Positions 21,992 through 36,900 of a stretch of 64,000 nucleotides of DNA are shown one piece after another. A program made the translations under genes and the position numbers. A model generated the notes under the pieces. That model was not told the origin of the DNA, searched no databases, and was given only the letters and a program-made list of their open reading frames with translations. Each line of letters opens with the position of its first letter. The stretch's first letter is position 1. The DNA is from Patiria pectinifera (taxonomy: Eukaryota > Echinodermata > Asteroidea > Valvatida > Asterinidae), in NCBI GenBank assembly GCA_029964075.1, contig CM057138.1:10906932-10970931 (forward strand). Reading direction: 5' to 3'.

Positions 21992-24900
21992 CTGAAAATG
22001 AACACACAAAATGAGTCTTAGCGGTACATACGATCAGTTGCAGTTCCTTTTGTGTGAAGCAAAGTTAATAGTTCAAAATCTTAAGGCAAAGGATTGTGGA
22101 GGCCCGGTGTGGCACATGTGGCCCCCACAAATTTCCAGTGCCCCTTCCCTCCCGAGGTGTATTATTACCCTATCAAAAAAAAGGAAATTTGCATCGAGGC
22201 CATGCTTGGGTGGATTCGATACTCCAACAAAACTGGTGTCTGCTGCTCGTGTCAATAACTTACATGTATCAATTTCGAGAGTGTGAGTGACATGCACATG
22301 AGGGAGTTACCAACTCAGAAACAGATGGTCACTAAAATAGCCTTTTGAGGAATCTCATGTGACGTCAAAGGTCAGTGGTCACTCACACACCAGCCATATA
22401 TTGGACGTCTATTAAATAAGCCGCCATAGACCCCGGTGATAAATAGGCCCACTTCCGAAATTCTGAGGAAAAATACTCACAACTCTATAAGGTGTTTGAG
22501 TCACATATCAAATTAAAGCTTATTTCATCATCTTTTATGTCCTCAGTGTTCAATTTTTTTTTGTGGGGGGGGGGGTAACTAATGACTTTTGGGAGAAAAA
22601 TTCGGATATTGACAGTGACAAAAACTGCAGAAGATGCACATTACCCACAATGCAATGTTCTGTATGATTGATCAATCATGCTAGACTTCCAAAATGGCAG
22701 ATCTTGCACCGTTCACGGGACGTCTTGTGGATGCAAATCCTCAATTCCGCTGCAAATCACAGACTGTAAGACTTAATCCAATATGTAGCTGTCTAATGTT
22801 GGTTTCGGCTTGGGCTTTTGACAATTCATATCCTACAGTTAGTGCCAAACTCGTACATGTATATGAGGTATATTTGTTAGTACGAAAGCGCCAACTTCGT
22901 ACATGTACGAGGTAATGTAAACATGTTATCAGAAGGGGGCGCTCTCACTCTTTCTAATGGTACCATTTTCATGCATGTATGACCTGTATTTATTTTTTCA
23001 TTCGAGTTCTTGCGAGAGGGCGCAGCACTAAAACTAGTATTTCGGGCAAAAAGTGCAGAATTAACCTGTGTGCAGGACAGTGTTTCAGGGTGTATCACTA
23101 TGCATGTGACTACTATTGACGTTCCAATATACCAAGGATATACCAGAGAGCAACAACAACAAATTTAGTGAGTAAAACTTATTTCCTTTTTTTTTTTACA
23201 GAATTTTGAACAATTAACAAAAACGCTCGAAGTTGGGCACTTAAGGGTTAAACTTGTCAAATTTTTGCGGGCACTGAAAGAGTTAATATTCCCAGCCATA
23301 GTCAGAAATGTCAAATAATCAGACTGGTTCCTTTTTTAATTACCTCTCCCGGGTAGGAAGTTCTGATAATGCACGCACACATCACAGCCCCATTCCTTGA
23401 GCTTGGGTACCAGACAATGGATCACAAACTCTTCCTCGTCTCCACCGCCTTTGTAGGCCACAAAGACGTCATGTGACTTGCCTTCTGTTCAATGAAGTCA
23501 ATAAAACACAAGAAATTCTGACGATTTTATGTAATAGTCAAAGTTTCTTATCAAAGTTTTCATTATGCACTTCAACAAAACACATGGAAAGTAATGAAAG
23601 TATCTATTGAAGATTTAGACACTTTTGTGGAACTAGGATATGCGACATGAAAAGTCCCCCCCCCCCCGGGTCGCGTTACTGTTCGTCTTGGTCAGTCAGC
23701 AATTAGGGATACTATGTGACTGGCTCTACAAAAAAGGGTAGTCAGGCATTGCGAAAACGTGTGAGCTGCTGTTGCTAATGAGGACAAAATCATCAAAAAG
23801 TGATTCTGCATGTATATGATTTTTGGTTTGTTTGATATCTATATTTTCATTATCCATATTCACAAACATGGTTTATGTTAAAAAAAAAAATTGAAAAAAA
23901 AAAATTAGTTAATGCCTTTAACTTAATCATTTGTCAAAAAAAACCAAGATGAAATAATATTGATCATTATTTTCACAGGAAGTTGCGTGTTATTACTATG
24001 TTTAAACCAGGTAAGCTTTTTAACGGTACCCTTTGGTCCCTCAAATTTTGGATAGAGCTCTGCAAATGATTAACTACTCTACCTTTAAATGGACTCAATC
24101 CCAATTTTCTCAGGATACCTGTGAGTATTCCTCAAATAGCATCTTGAACTGAGGTGCTCTCTTGTGTTTATTTTTACCTTGATTTGATTTCTTTTTGTTC
24201 TTGAAGAAGAGGTCCTGTATCTTGCCGCGGTGTCGGTAGATGAGTATGGGCATGGCCACCATGAGAATAGCAAGGACTGACAGGGCTGATATCATGATAA
24301 CCCAGGGAACCTCCACGTCATCATCAGGGTCATCTGTAATGCAGAGAACAGCTATCATTCACTTTTGAATGAGACACCAAACAAACGAAATTGGTCTCTG
24401 TTTAGTCACGGAATATTTACATGTACAAATTTCACAATTATTTGTTGCCAAACAATAGTTCAGCTTCACACAGGCAGACTGGTTCCCATCCCTCAATGGC
24501 GGATCCAGGGGGCCAGTTGCAAGGGGACCATGTTAACCTACAAACAGAAACCAATATTTTTTTTTCAGTGAGTTGCAGATGCAATGAGTACACCGCCATC
24601 TTTTCCTCAAAAACATTCGCTAAAGTGGTCAGAAATTGCCTCAGATCGCACCACAGAGCATCGCGAATCCCAAAAAAAATTTTGGGAGACAATTTTTTTT
24701 TTGGCCCCCCCCCCAAAAATATTGTGTTCTGGATCCGCCCTTGTTTACATGTACTTCATCACAACAGTAAATCAGCTCACACAGGGTAGACTGGTTCCCA
24801 CCCCCTTTTGTGATTTAAAAATGTAGGGACCAGGAGCCAGTCGACTTTTTTCCAGAGAGTTGCAGATGGCCACGATAGAAACATTAAAATGTTCATTAAA

Positions 24901-27900
24901 ATGAAACATCAATGTGGGAAATTTGTCTCAAGAAAAACAAAAAGAGGACAGCAGTGCATCTTTACAGTCAAGTTGTATATATTTTATATTTCCTGCCTGC
25001 CACCTTTTGACAATAACCTAGAGAGGGCGCTGTGCATACCAAATACTTTGATGACTGCTTTGCTGTTGTTGGTGCCATACTCATTTGTTGCAGAGCAGGT
25101 GAGGGTGGCCATGTTGTGAGCTGGGTCCAGAGCTGGTACTCTCACTGACCTAGGACCGGAGCAGCAAAGTATGGAAAACAAAAACATTTAAAAAAATGAA
25201 GGGAAACAATAATCCACAATTTACTTAGCCTTGGTCAAGGCGTTCAACGATAGTGTCCGATGATCAACGGTCGGCCACTTTATTGTTTGAGTCTCTTGCT
25301 TGATAGGAGGGAGAATCATTGTCTCAGCTTTACCGACGGATTTGCCAATTCAGAACGTACAAATGATCTTCTCCCTCCTACCAGAAGGGAGTCTCACGAC
25401 CGCAACCTGCGTAATGCACATCATTTTTCCCGCTTACGCACCAGGACATCACGATTCAAAAACAGCCCAATACCCTATTTCATCAGCTTGCTGAACAAGT
25501 AGAATCTTTTGCTCTGTGAACAGCTTTTTAATAATCCTCTTATAATTGGTGCCACCACAAATCTGTGCAAGATTATTACTCGCATTTTGATTAATAACAA
25601 AACAGCCCGTGTTAACTTTTACCAGTTATCTAAATAACTATTCTCTGTGAGCAGCTTTTTAAATTTTTTCAAAGATTTGAGGCAGACAGATCTACAGGTA
25701 TGTGCAATGTACTAATTTTATTTTTTTTAGATTCTCAACCAACCTGTATGGGTTTTTCTTAATTTGTTTAATTCATGTTTACTGTGATTTTGATGTTTTT
25801 AATATTGTAAATTATCATGCAATTTGACCTTCGGGTTACAATGTGATAATGTGAATAAAATATACCATATACCGTTAACAGTACTTAGCTTCGCACTATG
25901 AACGCACATACTGCACAAAGCGCGGTTAGGCTACAATAAGAAAATCAGTTGGTGCTGGTTGAACACCTTGGCACAACATTGACGTTGGCCTATCTTTTAT
26001 TCTTTATTTTGTCGCTGGATATAGATCCAGTCATGATGATGATGATGTTCGTCCTTTGCGAGCGAACATGACCATGACTTCGTCACTGTTAGTTGGTGTT
26101 GTAAGTCCGGAGATTGCTAAACAAGCCAATCCGTGCACGGAGGTGGTGTTGGCAGTGGGGGCACTGAAGAGAAGGGGGCTGGCTCGCCGGCACGTTGCTC
26201 TGCTGAGTCTTTCACGCCTGACGTTTCAGCATGGCCTCATCGATCCTGTGATCTTTGTAGGTTGACAATCCAGCGTTGACCAGGCAGCGCAAGGAGCTGC
26301 AGTGGTTGGCAGTATCTTCCCTGGTATCGGGGCTTATGTCACAGCTCTTGAGAGAAACCATCAGGGTGTCTTGGAAGCGCATTCTCTGTCTACACCTCGC
26401 CCCCCAACCCCTGTGAGCACTTTCCCTCCTTCAGTTCACCATAGAGCAGCCTCTTTGGTAGGCGCTCATCAGACGTCCCAAGTGCCCCGGTCCATCTGAG
26501 TTGGGCCCTCTTGAGAAGTGTTGGAATGCTTGTCATTTAAGCCATCTGCAGAACCTTTGTGTCAGAGATCCTGTCCTGCCATTTGATGCGAAGCAGTCTC
26601 CTGAGGCATGCGAAAGGAGTTCAGCTGGTCTGCGGACTCCAAACTTGTTGAAGAATGTAGCTACACTATGAGCCGTTTACATGAGACAGCATTTTTAGAG
26701 TTGACGCACGATTCCGAAGTTTGTCAAAATTATTTTCAAAATGACAGGTGGAGGTGATTGAATGAGTATACAAATAATACACAAACAGTGTCCTAAAGGC
26801 TGTTATTATCCTCGTCCAAGATATTTAAACTATTTAAAAATGTTGCGCATCATCAGCTACTCCAAGTTTCCTGCAATTGATCGTAAGTACGTTGCGCAGC
26901 TGCCCAACAAATTTGTTGCTTAAATCCTGTGCATGGCGTAGGTTACGCACTGTTTCGTGAAAACGCAACTGCTGGACAAGCGAGAGATTTGAAGTGAAAC
27001 TAAACTTACATCCCAGTGGACCGCTGGATGACCTTGCCGTTCTTCTGCTGCAGGGTCCAGTTGTAGCTGGTGACCGGCGGTTTGGCCGGCGCCCAGCATG
27101 TGAACAGCGGCTTCTCGTCATGCTGAATGGTCTTCTCACGCGGGGAAATGGACACCTTGGGAACATCTAAGGATGTGCAAATAAAGTAAGGACATCATTA
27201 AAACAAATATTTTGGCTTTAACCCATAGTATGGCAATCTTTGCTTTTATGGTTTCACTGCACTCGCTATGGGCTCCGTGCGTCAACAAAGAGGCCGCCCT
27301 TTTGCCTAGCAACGACGTCCCATGGGCAGGACACAAACATTTCCTGGTTGACATGCGCACTGTTCCTTGTGTGATGCACGTACACCAGGGGATTTCTAAT
27401 ATGTACAACGCAGTGGCAACGCTTCGCGGCAAAATATTACAGTCAGGAGAGATGGCATCGTTCGGTCACCCCCAACTGTATAGTTTCTTTGCTGGTGGGG
27501 GGGGGGGGGACTTGTGAATGGAGCGGATAGACTTTGTGTACCAAACATAGGTTGCAGCAACACATCATACATATAAGTTGGGAGGTTTTGTTTGTCAAAT
27601 GCCACATTTTTGTGAAATATCAGAACTGATTGGCATCTGTATCTCCCAAATATTATAAGTTATCCCACGAGCGATTGCAACACAGAATCATAAAGTGCGT
27701 CTGTGTCCCAAATGCCACGAGGCTGAAGGCCAAGATGCGGTTGTCTTGCATAATTAATCAGCAAATCTGTTCAAATGTAATAGACCATGGCTTTTGCCTT
27801 GGCACTGAGTCTATTGCATAGACTAAGTGCGAGCAGGCCCGCTGGTCTAATTGTTGTGCCATTAGAGGGCGCGCCATGCACCATCCACTATGGATCACTA

Positions 27901-30900
27901 GCCTCTAGGGCCAGGACTATTGCCAGACCGGTTAAAGATACAGTCCATCATTTGTAATTTGTGCATTTTGTTTGTTTGAAGCAACAAAAGTGTTCAAAAT
28001 CTAATGAAGGATACTGAACAACTAACCCGATGAAGTTTCAGCTCAGCTTCAGCTGTATATTCCGAGAAAAACAGCATTCTAGGATCTCAATTTCAAATCA
28101 AAAGTTGCTGAATTCAGCGTCCGAGACGCGTTCTCACTGAGCTGATTGCAGCTATACGCTATGTCACGCACAAATCCGACGAATTAAAGCAACCGCGCAT
28201 GCGTGTGCTTCGTGCCAATGCTTGCGCGCGCTTTGCCGAATAACAAAACGAACTACTAATTTAAATTTTCCTACGGTGCGTCTTAAGACGCACCGTTGGA
28301 AAGGCCTTCTTTCGTTGATTACTTCAAAATGACAGCTTGCCAGAAAGAATAATTTCACAGGGAGTTTAGTCCCCTTACTATCTTTCAACTGAGTATGTTT
28401 TTCAACAATAATTACGCCAGTTACTTTTCGGATGGCTGCAAATGATGGACTATAGCTTTAAGCCAGCCAGCTAATGAGTGCTTACATGACACATTGAGGA
28501 TGACATCGGGGCTTGAGACTGTCCCTACGGAGGGCACATCAGAAACACATGATATGGTCTTCCCATCATCCTGCCAGGTTGGGGCAAAAATGAGGTCGCT
28601 TTCAACATCAAAGGACACGCCATTAGGTGAAGCTCTGCAGCACAAATATGGAGATACAAAACAATGTTTACAGGTACACAAACTGAGCTTGTGCAAAAAA
28701 TTCTGATGCAACACCTGAATAAATCCTGGTCATACATGTAATAATAATAATATCGGAGTCTTATATAGCGCAGTATCTACCAACTATTAGGTACTCAAGG
28801 CGCTGGAGATATGTCTATTATTAAAGAAAGGTAAATAAAGTTTATGAGAAATATGAGACCCATTATGTAGCACCTTATAATGGTTTACAAGATGCTGCGG
28901 CGCATATTGCAGCCACTGCCAGAAACACCAGGGCAAACCCCTTCAATAGCAATAAGTGTTATTGGGTTCTTTAACGTGCATTACACAACACACGGGACCT
29001 ACGGCTTTACGTCCCATCCGAAGGACGAAGCAATAATGGTAAAGTGCCTTGCTCAAGAGCACAAGCACCATGTTCCGACGGTCAGGATTGGAACCCATGT
29101 ACCACTGCACACGAGTCGAACACCGTAACCATTGGACCACAGCACCCCACATGTAGGTACATGTACCAGTATGGCCCGGTCCACTGCAGTTTCATTCAAC
29201 AGTAAATACGGTAGAGGTTCCACTGCAAAGTCACATTATTGGAGGTGCATGATGCAGATACATGTACATGTAGTTTCAGGTGTAATACAAAACAATGAAT
29301 GTTGAATGGAAAGCATAATTATTTCGTCCAGTGCCAGATGGAACAGTCACCTTTGAAATTCTTCTTACCACTGGACTCATTATTCATGTAACATCAATTG
29401 CAAGCCGGGACCCGTTCTGTCAAAGCAGACGCTTCTGGGCAGAGGTTGAAATTGAGCCAAAAAAACGCTGTGGGGGTGATTTTTTTCCATTTTCTAATTT
29501 TTGCATATTTGTAATCCTGAGCATGTCTCAAATATACTATAAAAGTTTGAAACCCTAATTTGATCTCTAATTATAGTATTTTTGATGATTTGTTAAGGTA
29601 TATATCAGTTAAAGAAATGTCTGTTTTGTGACGTTCGTGTCCATTTTCTCTGTTTTCTACTTTTCGACCCAATGAACTTCAAAATAGCATAACTTTGCGC
29701 AGGAATGACCGGTTTCAAAAATTAAACCACCTATTAAAAGGAAACAGAACATATTTTAACAATATGAAAAAAATCTCATTTTTGACCTTATGCCCAGAAA
29801 AGTCTAATTTTGACAGAACAGGTCACATTATTTTTTTTTAATGAACGCCAATAAACTAGATTACGGGCCCTGCAGCTCATTTTTCTTCAGTAAAAGTAAG
29901 TAGTTTTTACAAGACCAGTTCCAAAATGAATAACACACATGAATTGATAAAGAGCTAGTAGCTAATTTTTGTTCAGAAAACAAGGAAATATCTTGTACAA
30001 GACCTCTGAGTACCACAATGACACATACAAGAAAATTAAAAATTGAAAAGAAAAACAAAGGAAAAAGAAAAACACTGTGGACGGAAAACATTCAAATCAA
30101 GCGAAACTGAAACCTTCTACTTAATAGGAAACAAAAACTGCAATAAAGTAAACATACAAAGTATGTTTATACAATGAATGTGGGACTTCAAATGAAGCCC
30201 ATCTCATCTGGCATTCTATCCAGTGAAAAGCTGGCATTTTATCCAGTGAGAAACTGCGCCAGGAGTGTCACTATGTGACAGACATGACGCATTACAAGTC
30301 TCCATTATTATTAATACTATTATTATTTGTTTTGCATAAAAGACATCACAGGTTATACTTTACAGCTCATGAAACCAATTTGACCTCCTGGATGGAGAGA
30401 GACAAGAAAGGGTAAAGTGGCTTGCCCAAGGACAAAAGACACTGCAAGCAGCTTAAAGCTATAATGCACAAATTACAAATGATGGACTATATCTTTAAGT
30501 TGAACCCCTGACCCTCTGAACATGATTCACAAACCCAAACAATTACTAAGCCATACTAGTTTAAGCTAAAGAAACGAAAATTTTCAATGTTTAATGAAAC
30601 TGTCACTGATGCCATTCATACCTGGACCGCAGTTTGGCTTTCGTGGTGAAATCCTCGTGTGCAATAAGCCATACCAAGCGTGGCTCTGGGTAAGCCTCTC
30701 GCACCGCACACGTTAGGTTGAGCAGCTGACCTTCACGCAAACTCACAACGCTCCCTGATAGATCGGCTCCTGATGTCCAGTCTGCAACAAAAGGCTCTGA
30801 TCCCATGCCTGTGAAAATGTACAGAGAGAAGTACGTGTCCATCACAAGTCTGGGCAAGAGAAAACCTCAAGCCATTTCACACGGCCAGTCACAAGTACCA

Positions 30901-33900
30901 GGTGATGAACAATAACAAAGGAATACTGGTACTTTGGTCACATCATTCTTTTGGGTACTTGTGACTTGACTTGAAACCGAAGGATTTGTGGTGGGCTCGA
31001 CCCATAGAGCTATATTAAATTACTTGAGCGCTAACTCCTCATTCTGCGCACGGAGACGCTTTGAAGCCGTCCTGGGTGCAGACATTTTGAATTCATGTGC
31101 CTGTTTTGTAGAACATTGTGAAATTAGATGGAGTGAATTTTGAAAGTGTACTCTAAATGCAACGTGCAAGTACAACACATAAGCGCGTAATGACAGTTCA
31201 AAAATCGTCACGGCAAAAATCATCCGCAGCGGGTACACGAACGCGTTGCGCTTTTTGCACACAGAGTAAAATGAAACGCTTATTTGCTGATCTTGCTTTT
31301 GGTTTTGGGCGTATTGGCTTCAATGACGCACTGAACCTTATGGAATACAAACGCATATATATGCAAATAACCATACAAAATAAGTACAAAATTTCTTGTT
31401 CTTCATAGGTTTGGATGTGCCCATCAGGCATCACTTTGTACACGAGTCAGCGCTCTAGTAATTTAATATACATGTAGCTCTATGGCTCAACCACTTCTAT
31501 GACACAGAGGTACCAGTATTGTTGCCATGACTAAATGCTTATAATGACTTTATGCACAGTATTAGAAAATTTAAAAAAAACAGATAATAATATTGATTTT
31601 TTGGGTAAGTTCATGCACACATAAATTTTGTTGTTGTTTGCATTTCAACTTTTTCAAAAGCATCATTAATTCATAAAACATTGCAAATCAATCTCGCCTT
31701 TGCTAACGATGAAATAAGCCAGGAATCTCTATAAAGCTGTCTTAAACAGGCTTGGTACCGGTACATGGACTTCTACTGAACTTGGAAGATCGGGGAAAGA
31801 AAACAAAATTGATTGGATGTGACAGCTTGTGAAGCTGATTCTGATTGGTTGAGGATGAAAGTTAAATTTACATGTAGCTCTTCTAGTACCAGGGGGGCAG
31901 TTTGAAACTGTAATTGGTATTCAAAAAGGGATTTTGCAAATTTAACTCGACAGTTTTTTGTTTACTTTGAACTGTGAGCAATGCATCTGCTACAGCATCG
32001 TCGTTTCCCCCCTCGTGGCCCACAATGCATCTGTATCTCCCCGCATCCTCAAATCGCACGCTCTCAATGACAATCGAAACAGTCTGGTTCCTCTCCCTGA
32101 CCACCAGCGCCTGGCCTCTAGTCTGGTTCCCCTCTCCATCTGTTGGCCACTGGTTAATGGTCCGGTTCCCCACCACCAAGGTCTGGGTACCAGCCTCTGG
32201 TTTGGTTCTGCAACGGAACTCCACGCTGTGTCCAAGGAGCACAGATTTGTTGCTAGGTGCTTCCAGGAAAGGATCGGGAATATCTGTGGAAAATTTAAAT
32301 TATTCTTTGACAAAAAAATAATGAGAATCACTCAGCTTAAACACCTTGCATGACATGTACATTATGCTGCAAAAAATTAGTTCACCAACTTTTGTACATT
32401 TTCTGCCCCATACTTTTTACACCTAATTTTTTTTTAACCATCTCAACTCCATTATCTGCACAAAAGATATGGCAATCATCAATGACATGTTTGCCAAATT
32501 TTGTAAAGTCAGCATACAATTATACGGCCAAAATTGAAAAGAGAAATATTCCCCACATTACCGGTACAAGACCAAATTCAGTATGGTTTTGTTTGAAGCA
32601 AAATTCACACGGTAATTAGTCCCAAGAACAAAAGAGTCCAGCAACACTGTAACTTAAAAACTTCACAGCACAGCATGACTTACTTGTTACAATAACTGTC
32701 ACATTTTTGCTGTACAACTTGTTGTTGTCCACGACACGGCATGTGTAGACGCCGTTAACTTCTGGGCCTGTGGCTGTGACATTTGTATCCAGGTGAAACG
32801 GCCTACATATATACACGGAACAGGAGAAAAAAAATCATCATATTTTGGGGGTTTTCCTTTATTTACATGTAATATGACAGTAAGCCGAGAACCATCAAAA
32901 GTTAAGATACAGTCCAGGGCCCAATTTCACGGCGCTTCTTAACAGTTAGCACAAAAGTTGTGTTTAGCATAGCAGAAAAATTTGCTAACCTTAAGCACTA
33001 TTTCACGGCGTGTGTGTGCTAACGGTCGCGCGTGCATGGAGATTTCCAATGTCACGTCACTAAGTTGAGCAAATTTTTCCTCTGAAGTTAGCGTGCCTTT
33101 TGTTGTGCTTATGCTTACGGTCTCCATGAAATAGACGGAGGCTCTGTTAGCAAAAAATCGTGTGCTGAGCAGCGCCGTGTAATTGGGCCCAGATGTCACT
33201 GGTTCAAACTCTGCTCCAGTCAATTTCTTTGCTCAACTTTAAAATTATTGTACACCTAGTCATCATATTCCCCTGATTGTGGTTTACTTGAAAATATGGT
33301 AACACTCCACATTTTCATTGCAAACGACAAGCATTAGCCCATACCCAGACTATTGCACCCTCATGTTTTACAATAAGCCTGTGTACTATGGCAAGTCTTT
33401 CAACTACGTTTTCCCACAAGTGTGAATGCCTTACAAAATGCCCATTTAACAGACCAACGGGGAAATTTACAGACAGCTATACATGCCATGGTACAAATTT
33501 ATCATGGGCCTCAATCGGTGGGGGACACCCCCATACACTCACATTTTAAAGTGGGGGATATCATATCGTTTGGTCCCCCCCCCCCAACTTTTTCGTCCCC
33601 GATAAAAAGTTGTAGCCTACTATAATGATTCTATTGCTCAGAATACCTGATTCAATGACTCCAAACTCAAAAATGATGTTTAAAAGATGATCTTTTGCTC
33701 AAAACAATTGGTTGTAGCTAGTGGTCACAAATTGTCTCATATCGCACCACAGAAGTAGCATATCGCACCACAGAAGTTGCTTTTCTATATTACATGTATA
33801 ACTGCATGTCCTCTCAACTAAATCCCCCATTTACATTTAACTCCCCACATTTTCAACCCCAACACAAATATGCCCTACCCGATCTATGATCAGGTAAATC

Positions 33901-36900
33901 AGCTTGTGTGTAATAAAGCTGTATCCTCTCCGAGTGATCCCCGTTTGCTATTTCCCAGGTTGGCAGCATTGCTAATGTTGGTAGCATATCGTGACTTAAT
34001 TTGGGCGTGATCCAAGACTGGGCCTTTGAGTGCAGAAAAACAAATTCATGCCAACTTAATTAGCTGGCAAAATTTTCTACAACTGTTATGAGGCAAAGAC
34101 AATAAGATCCTCAGTATTTCATCAGCCAAGTTTGAAGTCCTATTTCAATATTTCAAGGAGACTTTTCCTCAATCATTGTCAATATGTTGCACCTGACATG
34201 CCTGAGAGTGAAGCCAAGCAATTTCAATTTGAGGCCAAAGACTAGACTGGAACATGTCCAACCATGTTCCAACTGTTTGAAAAGACTGACCTCTTGTTTA
34301 GCAGTCTGGTGGCAAGACTGTGGAGAAATGTGTAGAAATAGAGACCAATTTCAGACGTTTCTTTTGACACAGTTGATTAAAAAGCAGTACTAATTAAGGG
34401 GGTGTATGTTGGTCTGGTTGTTTTGATCAGCATGTGCATATTTCTTGTAAAATTATTTATTAATTATCTATTATGTAAAATAAGCACTGCACATTGCAAA
34501 ATATAATAAGCATTGTACATGTAGGCCTTGCCAAAAATAGGGAGTCAAAGGGGATGGAATTTTCAATAGGCAAATATTGAGTACACAATCGTGGTACCGG
34601 AACTTTGTAGCACAAGTTTACTGTGCATGGCCAGTCATGCATGCAGACTGCCTTGATGACCTATGTACATTGTACACGTATTACCTTGTACCGGTAGCTT
34701 GCTGTCTGGTCCAATAAAGCAAGCATTTACCAATTTCCAGGGGATTTCCCAGATTATTACCTATAGCATTGGTACGTGATATTACCTCAATTGGGTGATG
34801 AAAGCCTGTGTGTACTTTTATGTAAACTGTGAAGTATGGAATGCCAAATGTACCAAGAAGTAGGTTTTCTTTCATATTGTTAAGCTGTAAAATGTCATCA
34901 ATGAATTGTGTGATGTTCCTGACTACATGTACATGTATGTGATACCTACATGTACCAGTACGGTACATGTACCGGTATGTGCAATGTATGTGATGCCCTC
35001 AGTTCATAATTATTACAGTCATTTTTATTATTTTGCTTTATTTTTAAAAAAAAAACCACCAAGTGGGCAGCTAAATTTAATGTGGCTGATGAGACCAGCT
35101 TCCATGTTTCAAATTACTAATACAATGAAAGAGAATTTGTTTAAAAAGTATATTAAAACCATGGATTAAACATTATGTGACACCCTCAGTTCATTATGTG
35201 ACGTCCTCAGATCATTATGTGATGTCCTCAATTCATTATGTGACTCTTCAGTTCATTGTGATACCGGTATGTTGTAAATATCATGTTACAATGTATGTCC
35301 TTATTTCCTTAAATTTATCATCACATGTTGAAAATTCCATCAGGGGATGTTCTCAGGTCATTATTATCTGATGTCCTTAGTTCATTATGTGATATCCTTA
35401 GTTCAATACATGTACGTACATGTGTGATGTCCTCTGTTGACAATGTGATGTCCTCAGTTCATTATGTGCTCAGTTCATTGTGATGCTGTAAATGTATTAT
35501 GTGATGTCTATGGTTCATTAAATTAATTATCACATGTTGACAATCCAGAACGGGATGTCCTCAGTTCATTATTTGATGTCCTCAGTTCATTATTTGATGT
35601 CCTCAGTTCATTATGATGTTGTAAATGTATTGTGTGATATCTTTAGATCATTAAATTCATTATCACATGTTGACAATCCAGAACGGGATCGATGTCCTAA
35701 GTTCATTATGTGATGTCCTCTGTTGACAATGGGATGTCCTCAGTTCATTATGTGATGACCTCAGTTCATATGTGATGTCCTTAGTTCATTATGTGATGTC
35801 CTCATCAAATTGTGATGATGTTACCGGGGTACGTTAGTATGTGATGGATTGTCAACATGTGGTTCATTAAATTCATTATCACAATCCATAATAGGATATA
35901 ATTCCCTATGATGTCCTCAGTTAGTTAAATGATGTTGTAAATTCATTTTTGGATTTTGTGAATCCATTGTGTGCTGCTGTCAATCCATTTATGTGATATC
36001 TTCGGTTATCGACGATCATATTGGCAATCTGTTTGTCAATTAATCCAAAGGTGTAACCAATGGAGCGCAGACTGCAACAGGCTACTGATTTTCAAAGCAA
36101 AATTGGGATGCTGCAGAGCAAACTCGGGACGGCAAAAATGGATTATAAATGCAAAATCGGGCTTGTAGCTTTCCCGAGTTCTTTTTCTCGGCTAAATTCT
36201 CCTGCTCTGCAAAATCTTGTGGCCATCGGCAAATGTGTTTGGATGATTAGCATCACCTAGGCATTGTCCAATATAGCCTCCATAATTATCAGCTTTTAAC
36301 CACGGCTTTAGGAAGATGGTTACTATCCCCCCCCCCCCCCCCCACCCCAATTTTACTGAAGCCGGGTGGCAGGAAATAATATCCGGACGCTCTGTTGGCA
36401 AATTTGCTGGGGCAAAAATTATATTTTGCCATGGGCAAACAAAACCCTAGTTATGTGACTGAATCAATCAATCATGGTGGCCTCAGCCGAGCTCTGTCTG
36501 GACGGCAGATATATTCCCTGTCCAGAAGGCAGGACCCAAGCTCCGATGTGTCGGCCACATATCCCTCCTCAGGGTGTCGACAAAGGTGCAGCTGGTGGCC
36601 ACAACCTCCATCTGTTAGCCTATGTGATGCTGTTTAATTCATTATTGTGACAACACATGTATTTGAAATTAATTGACGACAATTCACACAGAAAGGCTTT
36701 TCGATGTTATTACACGGCATTCATACATGTACATGTACATCAACATCGTGAATTGATACATCAAGTGTTCCACAGTGGGGTGACCTGTTAGAAAAATGGG
36801 GCTGCATTCAACTGGTGGAATGCAAGCACCCTGGGGGACTTGGAAAAAAATACAAATGTCCACAAAGACTTCTTCCCTGAACAATTGTACATTTTTGCAT

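Larger units (their letters stand above)
17249..24985 (+). repeat. Segmental duplication block B, left copy
   Basis: Matches 57635-63890 in direct orientation and contains the 3' flank, TIR exons and TM exon of copy M. About 870 bp present here (roughly 20655-21525) are missing from the right copy. Confidence 0.9.

Noticed and set aside
21738-21995. Plus-strand 85-codon frame opposite the TIR exon (also 61109-61366)
   Set aside because: Shadow of the conserved TIR coding strand.
24361-27000. Introns 11-12 as a nested active retrotransposon
   Set aside because: Only two short LINE pieces in opposite orientation, with frameshifts; no full ORF.
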